From Streptomyces sp. CG1 (GTDB lineage Bacteria > Actinomycetota > Actinomycetes > Streptomycetales > Streptomycetaceae), in assembly GCF_041080625.1 (NCBI RefSeq), contig NZ_CP163518.1, forward strand, positions 4,836,001 through 4,900,000: a stretch of 64,000 nucleotides of DNA, read 5' to 3'. A program made the position numbers and the translations under genes. The notes under the pieces were generated by a model that did no database searches, was not told the DNA's origin, and was given only the letters and a program-made list of their open reading frames with translations. This document shows, one piece after another, positions 8,335 through 15,817 of the stretch. The first letter of the stretch is position 1; every line of letters starts with the position of its first letter.

Positions 8335-8601
8335 GTCTCCATGGTGGCTCGCCGGGCATACGAGCCGCATCGGTCTCCAGAGCCAATCCCGGACAGTTCC
8401 GCATAGGCCTCCGGGTGGACCACGGCCCCTACTTCGGGGGCCTCGCATCCCCTAGGGGCCGGAAAATCCATTGGCCTCCGTCCCGCCCGCTCGCCTAAGA
8501 TCTCCGCTCTTGCCCGCCTCCCCCACGGAGCGCCGCCGTCCGCACGGAAACCGGACGGCCCCAGTCATGCGTCATGCGAGAGCAGATCCGGAGGCACCCC
8601 C
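8335..8601. other. Divergent promoter region of the small gene and the HelD-like gene
   Basis: No gene is seen here. The region holds an inverted repeat, CGGCCCCTA (8423-8431) and TAGGGGCCG (8453-8461), with a nested CCCCTAGGGG palindrome (8449-8458). I looked for the rifamycin-associated element that precedes rifampicin-inducible helR genes and did not find it. Confidence 0.5.
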
Positions 8602-10695
8602 TTGTCCGCGCCCGCCCACGAACCCCTCGAAGGCCCTGCCGACCCCGTCGACGGCCCCGCCGGCGACCTCGCCGACCCCCTCTCCCGAGAGCGTTCCCAC
8701 CTCGCCTCCTCGCGTGCCGCGCTGCGTGCCATGCGCGAGGACGTGGAGTCGCTGGACATCCGGGACGTCACCGCGAACTGGGTCAACGCCGAGGTGCTGT
8801 CCCGCCAGATCGACGAGCGGATCAAGGCGCTGGCCGACCTCAGCGGCACCCCGCTGTTCTTCGGCCGGCTGAACTATCTGCACGCTCCCGGCGCCGAGCA
8901 GGCCGAGGGTGCCGAGGGCGAGCAGTTCTACATCGGGCGGCGGCATGTGCACGACGCCGACGGCGACCCCATGGTCATCGACTGGCGTGCCCCGGTCTCG
9001 CAGCCGTTCTACCGGGCGTCCAAGAAGGACCCGATGGACATCGGACTGCGCCGTCGCTTCGGCTACACCGGCGGCGATCTCACGGCCTACGAGGACGAGC
9101 ACCTGTCCGACCCGGAGGAGACCGCAAAGACCAGCAAGCTGCTCCAGCAGGAGATCGAGCGGCCGCGCGTCGGCCCCATGCGGGACATCGTCGCCACCAT
9201 CCAGCCCGAGCAGGACGAGATCGTCCGCAGCGGGCTGGGCGGGACCGTGTGCGTGCAGGGAGGCCCGGGGACCGGGAAGACCGCCGTCGGCCTGCACCGG
9301 GTCGCCTATCTCCTCTACGCCCACCGGGAGCGGCTCGCCCGCACCGGCACGCTCGTCATCGGACCGAACCGCTCCTTCCTGCACTACATCGAGCAAGTCC
9401 TCCCGGCGCTGGGCGAGCTGGCCGTGCAGCAGGCCACCGTGGACGACCTGGTCGCTCAGGTGGAGGTGCGCGGCACGGACGACGCGGCCGCGGCCGTGAT
9501 CAAGGGCGACGCCCGGATGGCCGAGGTGCTGCGCCGGGCCCTGTACTCCCATGTGACGCTGCCGGCGGAGGGGGTCGTGGTGGTGCGCGGTTCGCGGCGC
9601 TGGCGGGTGCCGTCGTACGAACTGGAGGAGATCGTCCGGGAGTTGCTGCAGCGGGACATCCGTTACGGCGCCGCCCGCGAGGCCCTGCCGCAGCGGATCG
9701 CGCACGCGGTGCTGGTGCAGATGGAGCGGGCCGGGGAGGCCCCGGACGACCGGGTGCAGGACGCCGTCGCCCGCAACAGCGCGGTGAAGGCGGCCGTGAA
9801 GGAGAGCTGGCCGGTGGTGGACCCGGCGAAGCTGGTCCTGCGGCTGCTGACGGACGCCGGCTTCCTCGCCGAGCACGCCGCCGGAGTCCTGGACGAGGGC
9901 GAGCAGCGGACGATCCTGTGGGCCAAGCCGGTGCGCAGCGTGAAGTCGGCCAAGTGGTCGCCTGCGGACGCGGTGCTGATCGACGAGGCGGCGGATCTCA
10001 TCCAGCGCACGCACTCGCTGGGCCATGTCGTCCTCGACGAGGCGCAGGACCTCTCCCCCATGCAGTACCGGGCCGTCGGGCGCCGCTGCACGACCGGCAG
10101 CGCGACCGTCCTCGGCGACCTGGCGCAGGGCACGACGCCGTGGGCGACCCGCAGCTGGGACGAGGCGCTGGCCCATCTCGGCAAGCGCGAGGGCGTGATC
10201 GAGGAGCTGACGGCCGGTTTCCGCGTCCCCACGGACGTCATCACCTATGCCTCCCGGCTCCTCCCGCACATCGCGCCCGGCCTCACACCGGTGGCCTCCG
10301 TCCGTGAGAACCCCGGTTTCTTCGAGGTCCGTACGACCGCGGAGACGGCCGAAGTCGTCGCCGCGTGCGAGGAGTTGCTGGGCAACGAGGGCTCGACGGG
10401 GCTGATCGCCGCCGACGCCCGCATCCCGGCCCTGTCCGAGGCCCTGACGGCGGCGGGGATCACCTACCTCGCCCCCGGCGAGGAGACCACCCGCGAGACC
10501 CGCCTCACCCTGGTCCCGGCGTCGCTCGCCAAGGGTCTGGAGTACGACTACGTGGTCCTGGACGAGCCGCAGGCGGTGGTCGACGGTGAGCCGGACGAAC
10601 GGACGGGTCTGCGGCGACTGTATGTGGCGCTGACGCGTGCGGTGTCGGGGCTGATCGTGACGCACTCGGCTCCGGTACCGGCCCAGTTGGCCTGA
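8602..10695 (+). CDS. helD: HelD-like RNA polymerase-associated ATPase (UvrD/Rep-type superfamily 1)
   Basis: HelD proteins bind RNA polymerase, push DNA and RNA out of it, and recycle stalled or drug-bound enzyme. The 697-residue product has a charged N-terminal coiled-coil region (to about residue 80), then the HelD signature FYIGRRHVHDADGDPMVIDW and RAPVSQPFYRASKKDP (110-150). Walker A is GGPGTGKTAVGLHR (about 219), motif II HVVLDEAQDLSPMQYRAVG (about 476), and C-terminal motifs are LAKGLEYDYVVLDEP and RRLYVALTRA. The start is TTG 8602 with GGAGG at 8590-8594. It resembles Streptomyces HelD/HelR, but no rifamycin-associated element lies upstream, so an induced resistance role is not supported. 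Confidence 0.82.
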   Translation: MSAPAHEPLEGPADPVDGPAGDLADPLSRERSHLASSRAALRAMREDVESLDIRDVTANWVNAEVLSRQIDERIKALADLSGTPLFFGRLNYLHAPGAEQAEGAEGEQFYIGRRHVHDADGDPMVIDWRAPVSQPFYRASKKDPMDIGLRRRFGYTGGDLTAYEDEHLSDPEETAKTSKLLQQEIERPRVGPMRDIVATIQPEQDEIVRSGLGGTVCVQGGPGTGKTAVGLHRVAYLLYAHRERLARTGTLVIGPNRSFLHYIEQVLPALGELAVQQATVDDLVAQVEVRGTDDAAAAVIKGDARMAEVLRRALYSHVTLPAEGVVVVRGSRRWRVPSYELEEIVRELLQRDIRYGAAREALPQRIAHAVLVQMERAGEAPDDRVQDAVARNSAVKAAVKESWPVVDPAKLVLRLLTDAGFLAEHAAGVLDEGEQRTILWAKPVRSVKSAKWSPADAVLIDEAADLIQRTHSLGHVVLDEAQDLSPMQYRAVGRRCTTGSATVLGDLAQGTTPWATRSWDEALAHLGKREGVIEELTAGFRVPTDVITYASRLLPHIAPGLTPVASVRENPGFFEVRTTAETAEVVAACEELLGNEGSTGLIAADARIPALSEALTAAGITYLAPGEETTRETRLTLVPASLAKGLEYDYVVLDEPQAVVDGEPDERTGLRRLYVALTRAVSGLIVTHSAPVPAQLA

Positions 10696-10745
10696 CGGCT
10701 CAGGGTGCTCTGCGGTTTCGTCACGTCTCCACGGAAAGGCCTCCG

Positions 10746-11576
10746 TTGAGCACTCCCCCGCCTCCGTACCCCACGCACCAGCAGAACCCCGGGCCCTACC
10801 AGCAGGCGCCCGTCGGTCACGGGCACGCTCCCTACGAGCAGGCGCCGGGCGGCTACGGACAGGCTCCCCACCCGCAGGCACCCGGCCGCTACGCACAGGC
10901 TCCCCACCCGCAGGCACCCGGCCGCTACGCACAGGCTCCCCACCCGCAGGCACCCGGCCGCTACGCACAGGCTCCCCACCCGCAGGCACCCGGCCGCTAC
11001 GCACAGGCTCCCCACCCGCAGGCACCCGGCCGCTACGCACAGGCTCCCCACCAGCAGACGCCCGGCCGCTACGCACAGGCTCCCCACCAGCAGACGCCAG
11101 GCGGTTACGGACAGGCTCCGTACCCGCACATGCCCGGCGGTCACGGGCAGCCCGGGTACCAGCAGGCCCCCGGCGGGTACCCGGCCGCTCCCGGCATCGG
11201 GTGCGAGGTGTGCGGCGGGTCGCCCGCGGTGCCGGTGACGATCCGCGGCCACCAGGGCTTTCTGGTGATGATGCGGTTCCTGCGGCGGCACGGCACCTTC
11301 TGCCGCTCCTGCGGCCTCGCCGTCTTCCGGAAGATGCAGGCGGACACCCTGGCGCAGGGGTGGTGGGGGCCGGGGTCGATGCTCATCACGCCGATCACGC
11401 TGCTGATCAACCTCTTCACCCTGTCCAGGATCCGCAAGCTCCCCGCACCGGCCGCCGCCCAGCGCCCCGGGCTGGACCCGGGCCGCCCCGTGTTCGGTCG
11501 CGCGACCGGACTGGTGGGCCTTCTCCCCCTCACCGCCTTCGCGCTACTGGTGCTGGTCGGGCCGGCGGCCGGCTGA
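10746..11576 (+). CDS. Membrane protein with an N-terminal proline/glutamine-rich tandem repeat
   Basis: This 276-residue product starts at TTG 10746 (AAAGG at 10735-10739). Residues 1-150 are low complexity, rich in P, Q, A, G, Y, and include eight copies of a 12-residue unit (AQAPHPQAPGRY and variants). A cysteine motif follows (CEVCGGSP and FCRSCGL, about residues 157-200), which looks like a zinc-binding pair. Then come two hydrophobic segments (ITPITLLINLFTL and LVGLLPLTAFALLVLVGPAA). Streptomyces has many proteins with this layout, a disordered cytoplasmic repeat before membrane helices, of unknown function. The repeat is nearly identical at DNA level and so is probably variable between strains. 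Confidence 0.75.
   Translation: MSTPPPPYPTHQQNPGPYQQAPVGHGHAPYEQAPGGYGQAPHPQAPGRYAQAPHPQAPGRYAQAPHPQAPGRYAQAPHPQAPGRYAQAPHPQAPGRYAQAPHQQTPGRYAQAPHQQTPGGYGQAPYPHMPGGHGQPGYQQAPGGYPAAPGIGCEVCGGSPAVPVTIRGHQGFLVMMRFLRRHGTFCRSCGLAVFRKMQADTLAQGWWGPGSMLITPITLLINLFTLSRIRKLPAPAAAQRPGLDPGRPVFGRATGLVGLLPLTAFALLVLVGPAAG
10857..11144 (+). repeat. 36-bp in-frame tandem repeat, eight units
   Basis: Units start at 10857 and then every 36 bases. Units one to five encode xQAPHPQAPGRY and are almost base-identical, units six and seven encode AQAPHQQTPG(R/G)Y, and unit eight is degenerate (GQAPYPHMPGGH). The length keeps the reading frame, so copy number can change without breaking the gene. Confidence 0.9.
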
Positions 11577-11583
11577 CACGGCG

Positions 11584-12276
11584 CTACTCCGCGTCCAACG
11601 CCCTGCGCCACTCCCGCACGGCCCCCTCGGAAACCGCCCCTGCCCAACCCGCGGAGCGCGCCGCGCCGCCGATGTGGAACGCGTCGATCCCGGCGCCGCG
11701 CAGGGGCCGTACGTGCTCCAGGCGCAGTCCGCCGCCGACGAGGAGCGTCTGGTCGTAGCCCGGCTCCCCGCGCCGTCCCGCCTCCGCGACCAGCGTCGGC
11801 AGCCCCTCGTCCACGCCGCCGGCGGAGCCCGCGGTGAGGTAGGTGTCCAGTCCCGGCAGGTCGGCGAGCTGCTTGCGCAGGGCGTCGCGGTCGGCGGCCC
11901 GGTCGATCGCCCGGTGGAAGGTCCACGCGCAGCCGTCCAGTACGCCGACCACCCGCTCCACCGCCGCCAGGTCCACCCCGCCGTCCGCGTCGAGGAACCC
12001 GAGCACGAACTGGTCGGCGCCGGCCGCCCGCAGCTCTCCGGCCACCCCGGTGAGCCGCTCCACGTCACCGGCCGCGAACCCGTCCGCGAGGCGGAGCATC
12101 ACGCGCAGGTCGATGTCGACGGCGGCACGGATCCCGGCGAAGTCAGCCACCGACGGGGTCAGCCCGTCGGCCTCCATGTCGGTGACCAGCTCCAGGCGGT
12201 CCGCGCCTCCGGCCTGGGCGGCGACCGCGTCCTCGACGTCGAGCGCGATCACCTCCAGGACTGCACGCTTGCTCAT
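11584..12276 (-). CDS. cutC: CutC family protein
   Basis: This 230-residue single-domain TIM-barrel protein is of the CutC family. It starts MSKRAVLEVIALDVEDAVAA, close to the family start (LEVCVDS...A.AGGADRIELC). The expected AGGADRLELV (about residues 23-32), the FHRAIDRAADRD stretch (about 117-128), and the late GGGLR and FHIGG motifs are visible. The family was linked to copper handling in E. coli, but later work disputes a direct role, so I give no substrate. It converges on the repeat protein and diverges from the HD gene across a 156-base promoter region that contains a dre-like site. Confidence 0.82.
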   Translation of the reverse strand: MSKRAVLEVIALDVEDAVAAQAGGADRLELVTDMEADGLTPSVADFAGIRAAVDIDLRVMLRLADGFAAGDVERLTGVAGELRAAGADQFVLGFLDADGGVDLAAVERVVGVLDGCAWTFHRAIDRAADRDALRKQLADLPGLDTYLTAGSAGGVDEGLPTLVAEAGRRGEPGYDQTLLVGGGLRLEHVRPLRGAGIDAFHIGGAARSAGWAGAVSEGAVREWRRALDAE

Positions 12277-12326
12277 GGCACCCCATTCCTCGGCATTCCC
12301 CGGCGCGTACGCGTACCGCCGAGGAG

Positions 12327-12362
12327 TACAGGTCTAGTCCAATTCCAAGACTACGCCTGTAC
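12327..12362. promoter_or_regulatory. Inverted repeat with a dre-like core between cutC and the HD gene
   Basis: The arms GTACAGGTCTAGTC (12327-12340) and GACTACGCCTGTAC (12349-12362) match at 12 of 14 positions, with an 8-base loop. Within it, ACAGGTCTAGTCCAAT (12328-12343) matches the DasR operator consensus ACTGGTCTAGACCACT at 13 of 16 positions. DasR is the GntR-family GlcNAc regulator of Streptomyces. The site lies about 50 bases before the cutC start on that strand. Confidence 0.55.
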
Positions 12363-12432
12363 GGGAGCGCCCTCATCCGAGGACGTCGAGTTCCGCCTCC
12401 CGCGGGCCGGCCGGCGGCGGGAGAATGGCGGC

Positions 12433-13080
12433 ATGGCCGATCTCGACGACCTTCGTTCCCGCTGGCTGCGCGCCCTGCTCGCGGTACGGGACGACGACTC
12501 CTGCGCCCCGGACCCGTACCGGTACGCCGACACCCTGCTGCGCCGCTGGCAGGAGCCGCAGCGGCGCTACCACACCGTGGAGCACCTGGCGGCGGTGCTC
12601 GGCCGGATCGACGTACTCGAGGAGCACGCCGCCGATCCGGACGTCGTACGGCTGGCCGCCTGGTTCCACGACGCCGTGTATCTGCCCGAGCGGTCGACGA
12701 ACGAGGAGCGGTCCGCGCGGCTCGCCGAGCGCGCACTGCCCGAGGCCGGGGTCTCGCGGGACAGGACCGCCGAGGTGGCCCGGCTGGTGCGGCTCACCGT
12801 CACCCACGACCCGGCCGACGACGACCGCGACGGCCAGGTGCTGTGCGACGCCGACCTGGCGATCCTGGCCGCGTCCCCGTCGGCGTACGCCGCCTACACC
12901 GCCGAGGTGCGCGAGGAGTACCACTTCGTGCCGAACGACGCCTTCCGGGAGGGGCGTTCGGCGATTCTGCGCCAACTCCTCGGTCTGCCAAGGCTGTTCC
13001 GCACCCCCTACGGGCAGGAGCATTGGGAGGCCACCGCCCGCTACAACCTCTCCGCCGAGCTGGAAATGCTGTCGACGTGA
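12433..13080 (+). CDS. HD-domain metal-dependent phosphohydrolase-like protein
   Basis: This 215-residue product has ATG at 12433. The motif is YHTVEHLAAVL (His about 47) followed by LAAWFHDAVYLP (His-Asp about 79-80) and a later CDADLAILA aspartate (about 139). This is the spacing of the HD family seen in Streptomyces and Bradyrhizobium proteins described as predicted metal-dependent HD superfamily phosphohydrolases. The substrate is unknown. It is probably cytosolic. The gene is divergent from cutC and lies 27 bases before the next gene on the same strand, which could be co-transcribed. Confidence 0.78.
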   Translation: MADLDDLRSRWLRALLAVRDDDSCAPDPYRYADTLLRRWQEPQRRYHTVEHLAAVLGRIDVLEEHAADPDVVRLAAWFHDAVYLPERSTNEERSARLAERALPEAGVSRDRTAEVARLVRLTVTHDPADDDRDGQVLCDADLAILAASPSAYAAYTAEVREEYHFVPNDAFREGRSAILRQLLGLPRLFRTPYGQEHWEATARYNLSAELEMLST

Positions 13081-13107
13081 GGGAAGAGGCCCCCTTAGGG
13101 TCGCCCC

Positions 13108-14175
13108 ATGCGAGCGACAAACGGGGATGACGTGATCGAGGCCGTGGCAGGCTGCACCGCGGTGCTGCGCGCGGCGGTGGACCGGGACTGGACGGCCGTC
13201 CCGGCCGGGCGGCTGGAGTGGGACTGCCACGCCACCGCGGTCCATGTCGCCGACGACCTCGTCGCCTACGCGGCCAACCTGGCCGGGCGCGCACAGGACG
13301 CCTACGTCCCCTTCGAGCTGACCCTCGACGAGGGCACCGACAACGCGGGCCTGCTGCACGTGATCGAGACGACCGGCGCCCTGCTCGCCGCCACCGTCCG
13401 CACGACCTCGCCCGGCGTCCGCGCCTTCCACCCCTACCCCTTCCGCAGCGCCGACCGGGTGGGCTTCGCCGCGATGGGCGTCGCCGAGGTGCTGCTCCAC
13501 ACCCACGACATGGCCGAGGGCCTCAGGATCCCCTACGAGCCGCCGGCCGACCTGGCCCAGTCCGTCCTGGCCTGCCTCTTCCCGCACGTCCAGCCCGGCC
13601 CCGCCCCCTGGCCGACCCTGCTGTGGGCCACCGGCCGCGGCGAGCTGCCCGGCCGCGCCCCGGTCACCGAGTGGCGCTGGCACAACAACCTCGTCCTGGC
13701 GGCCGAGCGCCTCACCCTCACCGGCCTCCGCCCGGCCGCCGCCCACGATCTGCGCGTCGGCGGCGACGGCGGCTTCGACTGGGTCGAGGGCGGGCCGTAC
13801 GAGGGCACCCGGGATGCCGCCGGCCTGCTGCTCAAGTCGTACGAGTCGGGCGCGCACCGGCCCGAGTTCAACGTCTTCGTCCTGGTCCGCACGGAGGACG
13901 GCCGCGCCGTCGGCGCCATGGGCTTCCACGGCGTCCCGGACGAGGACGGATGCGTGGAGATCGGCTACGACCTCGCCGAGACCGCCCGCGGCCAGGGATA
14001 CGCCACCGAGGCCCTGCGCGCACTGTCGCGGTGGGCGCTGGCCCGCGACGACGTACGGACGCTGCTCGCGAAGATCGACCTGGACAACGCCCCGTCCCGG
14101 GCCGTGGTCACGCGCGCCGGCTTCCAGCAGGTCAGCGCGGACGACAAGCTCGTGGCCTACGAACTCCGCCGCTGA
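13108..14175 (+). CDS. Fusion of a mycothiol-dependent isomerase-like (DinB-type) domain and a GNAT acetyltransferase
   Basis: The 355-residue protein has two parts. Residues 1-180 resemble the maleylpyruvate isomerase/DinB-like N-terminal domain (VAGCTAVLRAAVDRDW, then RLEWDCHATAVHVADDL, with later HTHDMAEGL). Residues 190-355 are a GNAT domain with the acetyl-CoA loop ARGQGYATEALRALSRW and the closing NAPSRAVVTRAGFQQV. Mycothiol is the main low-mass thiol of Streptomyces, and proteins of the first family often use it or just keep its four-helix fold. The real substrates are unknown. ATG 13108 is followed by normal coding sequence. The fusion is continuous, with no frameshift seen. Confidence 0.8.
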   Translation: MRATNGDDVIEAVAGCTAVLRAAVDRDWTAVPAGRLEWDCHATAVHVADDLVAYAANLAGRAQDAYVPFELTLDEGTDNAGLLHVIETTGALLAATVRTTSPGVRAFHPYPFRSADRVGFAAMGVAEVLLHTHDMAEGLRIPYEPPADLAQSVLACLFPHVQPGPAPWPTLLWATGRGELPGRAPVTEWRWHNNLVLAAERLTLTGLRPAAAHDLRVGGDGGFDWVEGGPYEGTRDAAGLLLKSYESGAHRPEFNVFVLVRTEDGRAVGAMGFHGVPDEDGCVEIGYDLAETARGQGYATEALRALSRWALARDDVRTLLAKIDLDNAPSRAVVTRAGFQQVSADDKLVAYELRR

Positions 14176-14435
14176 GCAAGCCCCTTGGGCCTGCGCAGTC
14201 CCGACGTCCGCAGCAGCCGCACCACTTCCCGGCTGCCGACCTCCACCGCCCCGGCCGCCACCGCGTCCGCGTACCGGTGCGCCGGAAGGTCGTAGTGATC
14301 GCGTTCGAAGGCGCGTCTGGGGACACCCAACTGCTCGGCGAACGCATGCAGTTCGTCGTACGACACATCGCTCACCAGGTGCGACCACATGCGGCCGTGG
14401 CCGGGCCAGGCGGGCGGGTCGATGTACAGGGTCAC
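14157..14435 (-). CDS. DUF4031 domain protein
   Basis: This 92-residue product starts at GTG 14435 and begins VTLYIDPPAWPGHGRMWSHL, the recognisable DUF4031 opening. It continues with YDELHAFAEQLGVPRRAFERD and HYDLPAHRYADAVAAGA. The function is unknown in the literature I know. The GTG overlaps the stop of the upstream gene (GTGA), so the two are translationally coupled. It converges on the fusion gene, with a 19-base overlap of coding ends. Confidence 0.78.
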   Translation of the reverse strand: MTLYIDPPAWPGHGRMWSHLVSDVSYDELHAFAEQLGVPRRAFERDHYDLPAHRYADAVAAGAVEVGSREVVRLLRTSGLRRPKGLAQRRSS

Positions 14436-14815
14436 GACGAGGTCATTCCGCCGGTGGCCGAGCCCAGCGAGCCCACCGCCGCGACCTTCACGCCCGCCTT
14501 GTGGCACACCCAGTGCGGGTCGGGACCCAGCTCGGGCTCCACGTCCAGCGCGTGCGGGTCGCCGGTGCCGCACACCGGGCACAGCGGCCAGCGGCCGTAC
14601 CGGTCCAGCAGCGCGTCCTGGACGTCCTGGGCGACCAGTCCGGCGACATAGGCGGCGCCTTCCGGCCACTGCTCGACCCACCAGCGCCGCTCCATGACGG
14701 AGTCCTCGATCAGCGAGACCACATCCGCCTCCGCGACCTCGCCCGCGACCAGATCGGCGAGCACGAGGGCCCGGGCGGCATGCAAGGCCTGCTCAAGGGG
14801 GCTAATGGGATCCAT
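14432..14815 (-). CDS. Small zinc-ribbon-like protein, partner of DUF4031
   Basis: This 127-residue product starts MDPISPLEQALHAARALVLA. Its C-terminal half has a probable metal site, PLCPVCGTGDPHALDV then DPHWVCHKAG (C-x2-C and H-x2-C). It overlaps the DUF4031 start by four bases. The start could also be ATG 14824. It diverges from the RpiR regulator with under 60 bases between starts, so both promoters lie on or near the large inverted repeat found there. I do not recognise the family. Confidence 0.68.
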   Translation of the reverse strand: MDPISPLEQALHAARALVLADLVAGEVAEADVVSLIEDSVMERRWWVEQWPEGAAYVAGLVAQDVQDALLDRYGRWPLCPVCGTGDPHALDVEPELGPDPHWVCHKAGVKVAAVGSLGSATGGMTSS

Positions 14816-14852
14816 GGAACCCATTGTGCGCACTCTTGACCACAACACCGAA

Positions 14853-14900
14853 CCGAAAATATCTTTCATCTGTGACCCAGGACATGAAGGAAATTTTCGG
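14853..14900. promoter_or_regulatory. Large inverted repeat overlapping the RpiR regulator start (probable operator)
   Basis: CCGAAAATATCTTTCAT (14853-14869) and ATGAAGGAAATTTTCGG (14884-14900) are complementary at 15 of 17 positions with a 14-base spacer. The A/T content is striking against the surrounding GC. GAAA...TTTC half-sites suit RpiR/MurR-type regulators. The second arm lies within the first codons of the regulator gene, which favours autorepression. Confidence 0.65.
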
Positions 14901-15777
14901 CGGTCCGGGCAGTTCGCTCGCCGCAAAGGTGCGCACCCTCGCCCCTTCCATGACCCGGTCCATGCAGCGCGTCGCCGAGGCCGTGGCGAACGACCCGGCC
15001 GGCTGCGCCGCCCTCACGGTCACCGGCCTCGCCGAGCTCACCGGCACCAGCGAGGCCACCGTCGTCCGCACCGCCCGGCTCCTCGGCTACCCCGGCTACC
15101 GCGATCTGCGGCTCGCCCTCGCCGGGCTCGCCGCGCAGCAGCAGTCGGGCCGCGCACCCGCGATCACCACCGACATCGCGGTGGACGACCCCATCGCCGA
15201 CGTCGTCGCCAAGCTCGCCTACGAGGAGCAGCAGACCCTCGCCGACACGGCGGCCGGGCTCGACACCGTCCAGCTCGGCGCCGCCGTGGGCGCGCTGGCC
15301 GGGGCCCGCCGTACCGATGTGTACGGCATCGGCGCGTCCGGGCTCGTCGCCCAGGACCTCACGCAGAAGCTGCTGCGGATAGGGCTCATAGCCCACGCCC
15401 ACAGCGATCCGCACCTCGCGGTGACCAACGCGGTGCAGCTCCGCTCGGGCGACGTGGCGATCGCGATCACCCACTCCGGCTCGACGGGGGACGTCATCGA
15501 GCCACTGCGGGTCGCTTTCGAGCACGGGGCCACGACCGTGGCCATCACCGGCCGGCCCGACTCGCCGGTCACCCAGTACGCCGACCACGTACTGACCACG
15601 TCCACCTCACGGGAGAGCGAGCTGCGACCGGCCGCGATGTCCTCGCGGACGAGTCAACTGCTCGTGGTGGACTGCTTGTTCGTGGGTGTGGCCCAGCGGA
15701 CGTACGAGACGGCGGCGCCTGCGCTGGCCGCGTCGTACGAGGCGCTGGCTCATCGGCATCGCACCAACCCCAGGTGA
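14872..15777 (+). CDS. RpiR/MurR-family transcriptional regulator with SIS domain
   Basis: This regulator is predicted to sense a phosphosugar, most likely MurNAc-6-phosphate given the next gene. It has 301 residues from GTG 14872. An N-terminal RpiR helix-turn-helix (about residues 25-95: TRSMQRVAEAVANDPAGCAA, then LAELTGTSEATVVRTARLLGYPGYRDLR) precedes a SIS domain (about 125-265, with RRTDVYGIGASGLVAQDL and AIAITHSGSTGDVIEPLR). ATG 14884 is an alternative start and would remove only four residues. It is followed after 40 bases by murQ on the same strand. The inverted repeat over its start suggests autoregulation. Confidence 0.85.
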   Translation: MTQDMKEIFGGPGSSLAAKVRTLAPSMTRSMQRVAEAVANDPAGCAALTVTGLAELTGTSEATVVRTARLLGYPGYRDLRLALAGLAAQQQSGRAPAITTDIAVDDPIADVVAKLAYEEQQTLADTAAGLDTVQLGAAVGALAGARRTDVYGIGASGLVAQDLTQKLLRIGLIAHAHSDPHLAVTNAVQLRSGDVAIAITHSGSTGDVIEPLRVAFEHGATTVAITGRPDSPVTQYADHVLTTSTSRESELRPAAMSSRTSQLLVVDCLFVGVAQRTYETAAPALAASYEALAHRHRTNPR

Positions 15778-15817
15778 GTATCAGCACGCGAACCCGAACC
15801 TGAGAGAGCCACCCCCC

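Noticed and set aside
8335..8601. Rifamycin-associated element before the HelD-like gene
   Set aside because: No sequence close to the element's inverted repeat (GGGGCTTGC and its complement) was found by eye.
8572..11076. 834-residue open frame on the minus strand
   Set aside because: It is antisense to the HelD-like gene and the 36-bp repeat. Its composition (RAP, GRVPAGGEPVRS repeats) is the mirror of the real coding repeat and shows no family pattern.
10857..11144. Possible CRISPR array
   Set aside because: The 36-bp units are contiguous without spacers and encode an in-frame protein repeat.
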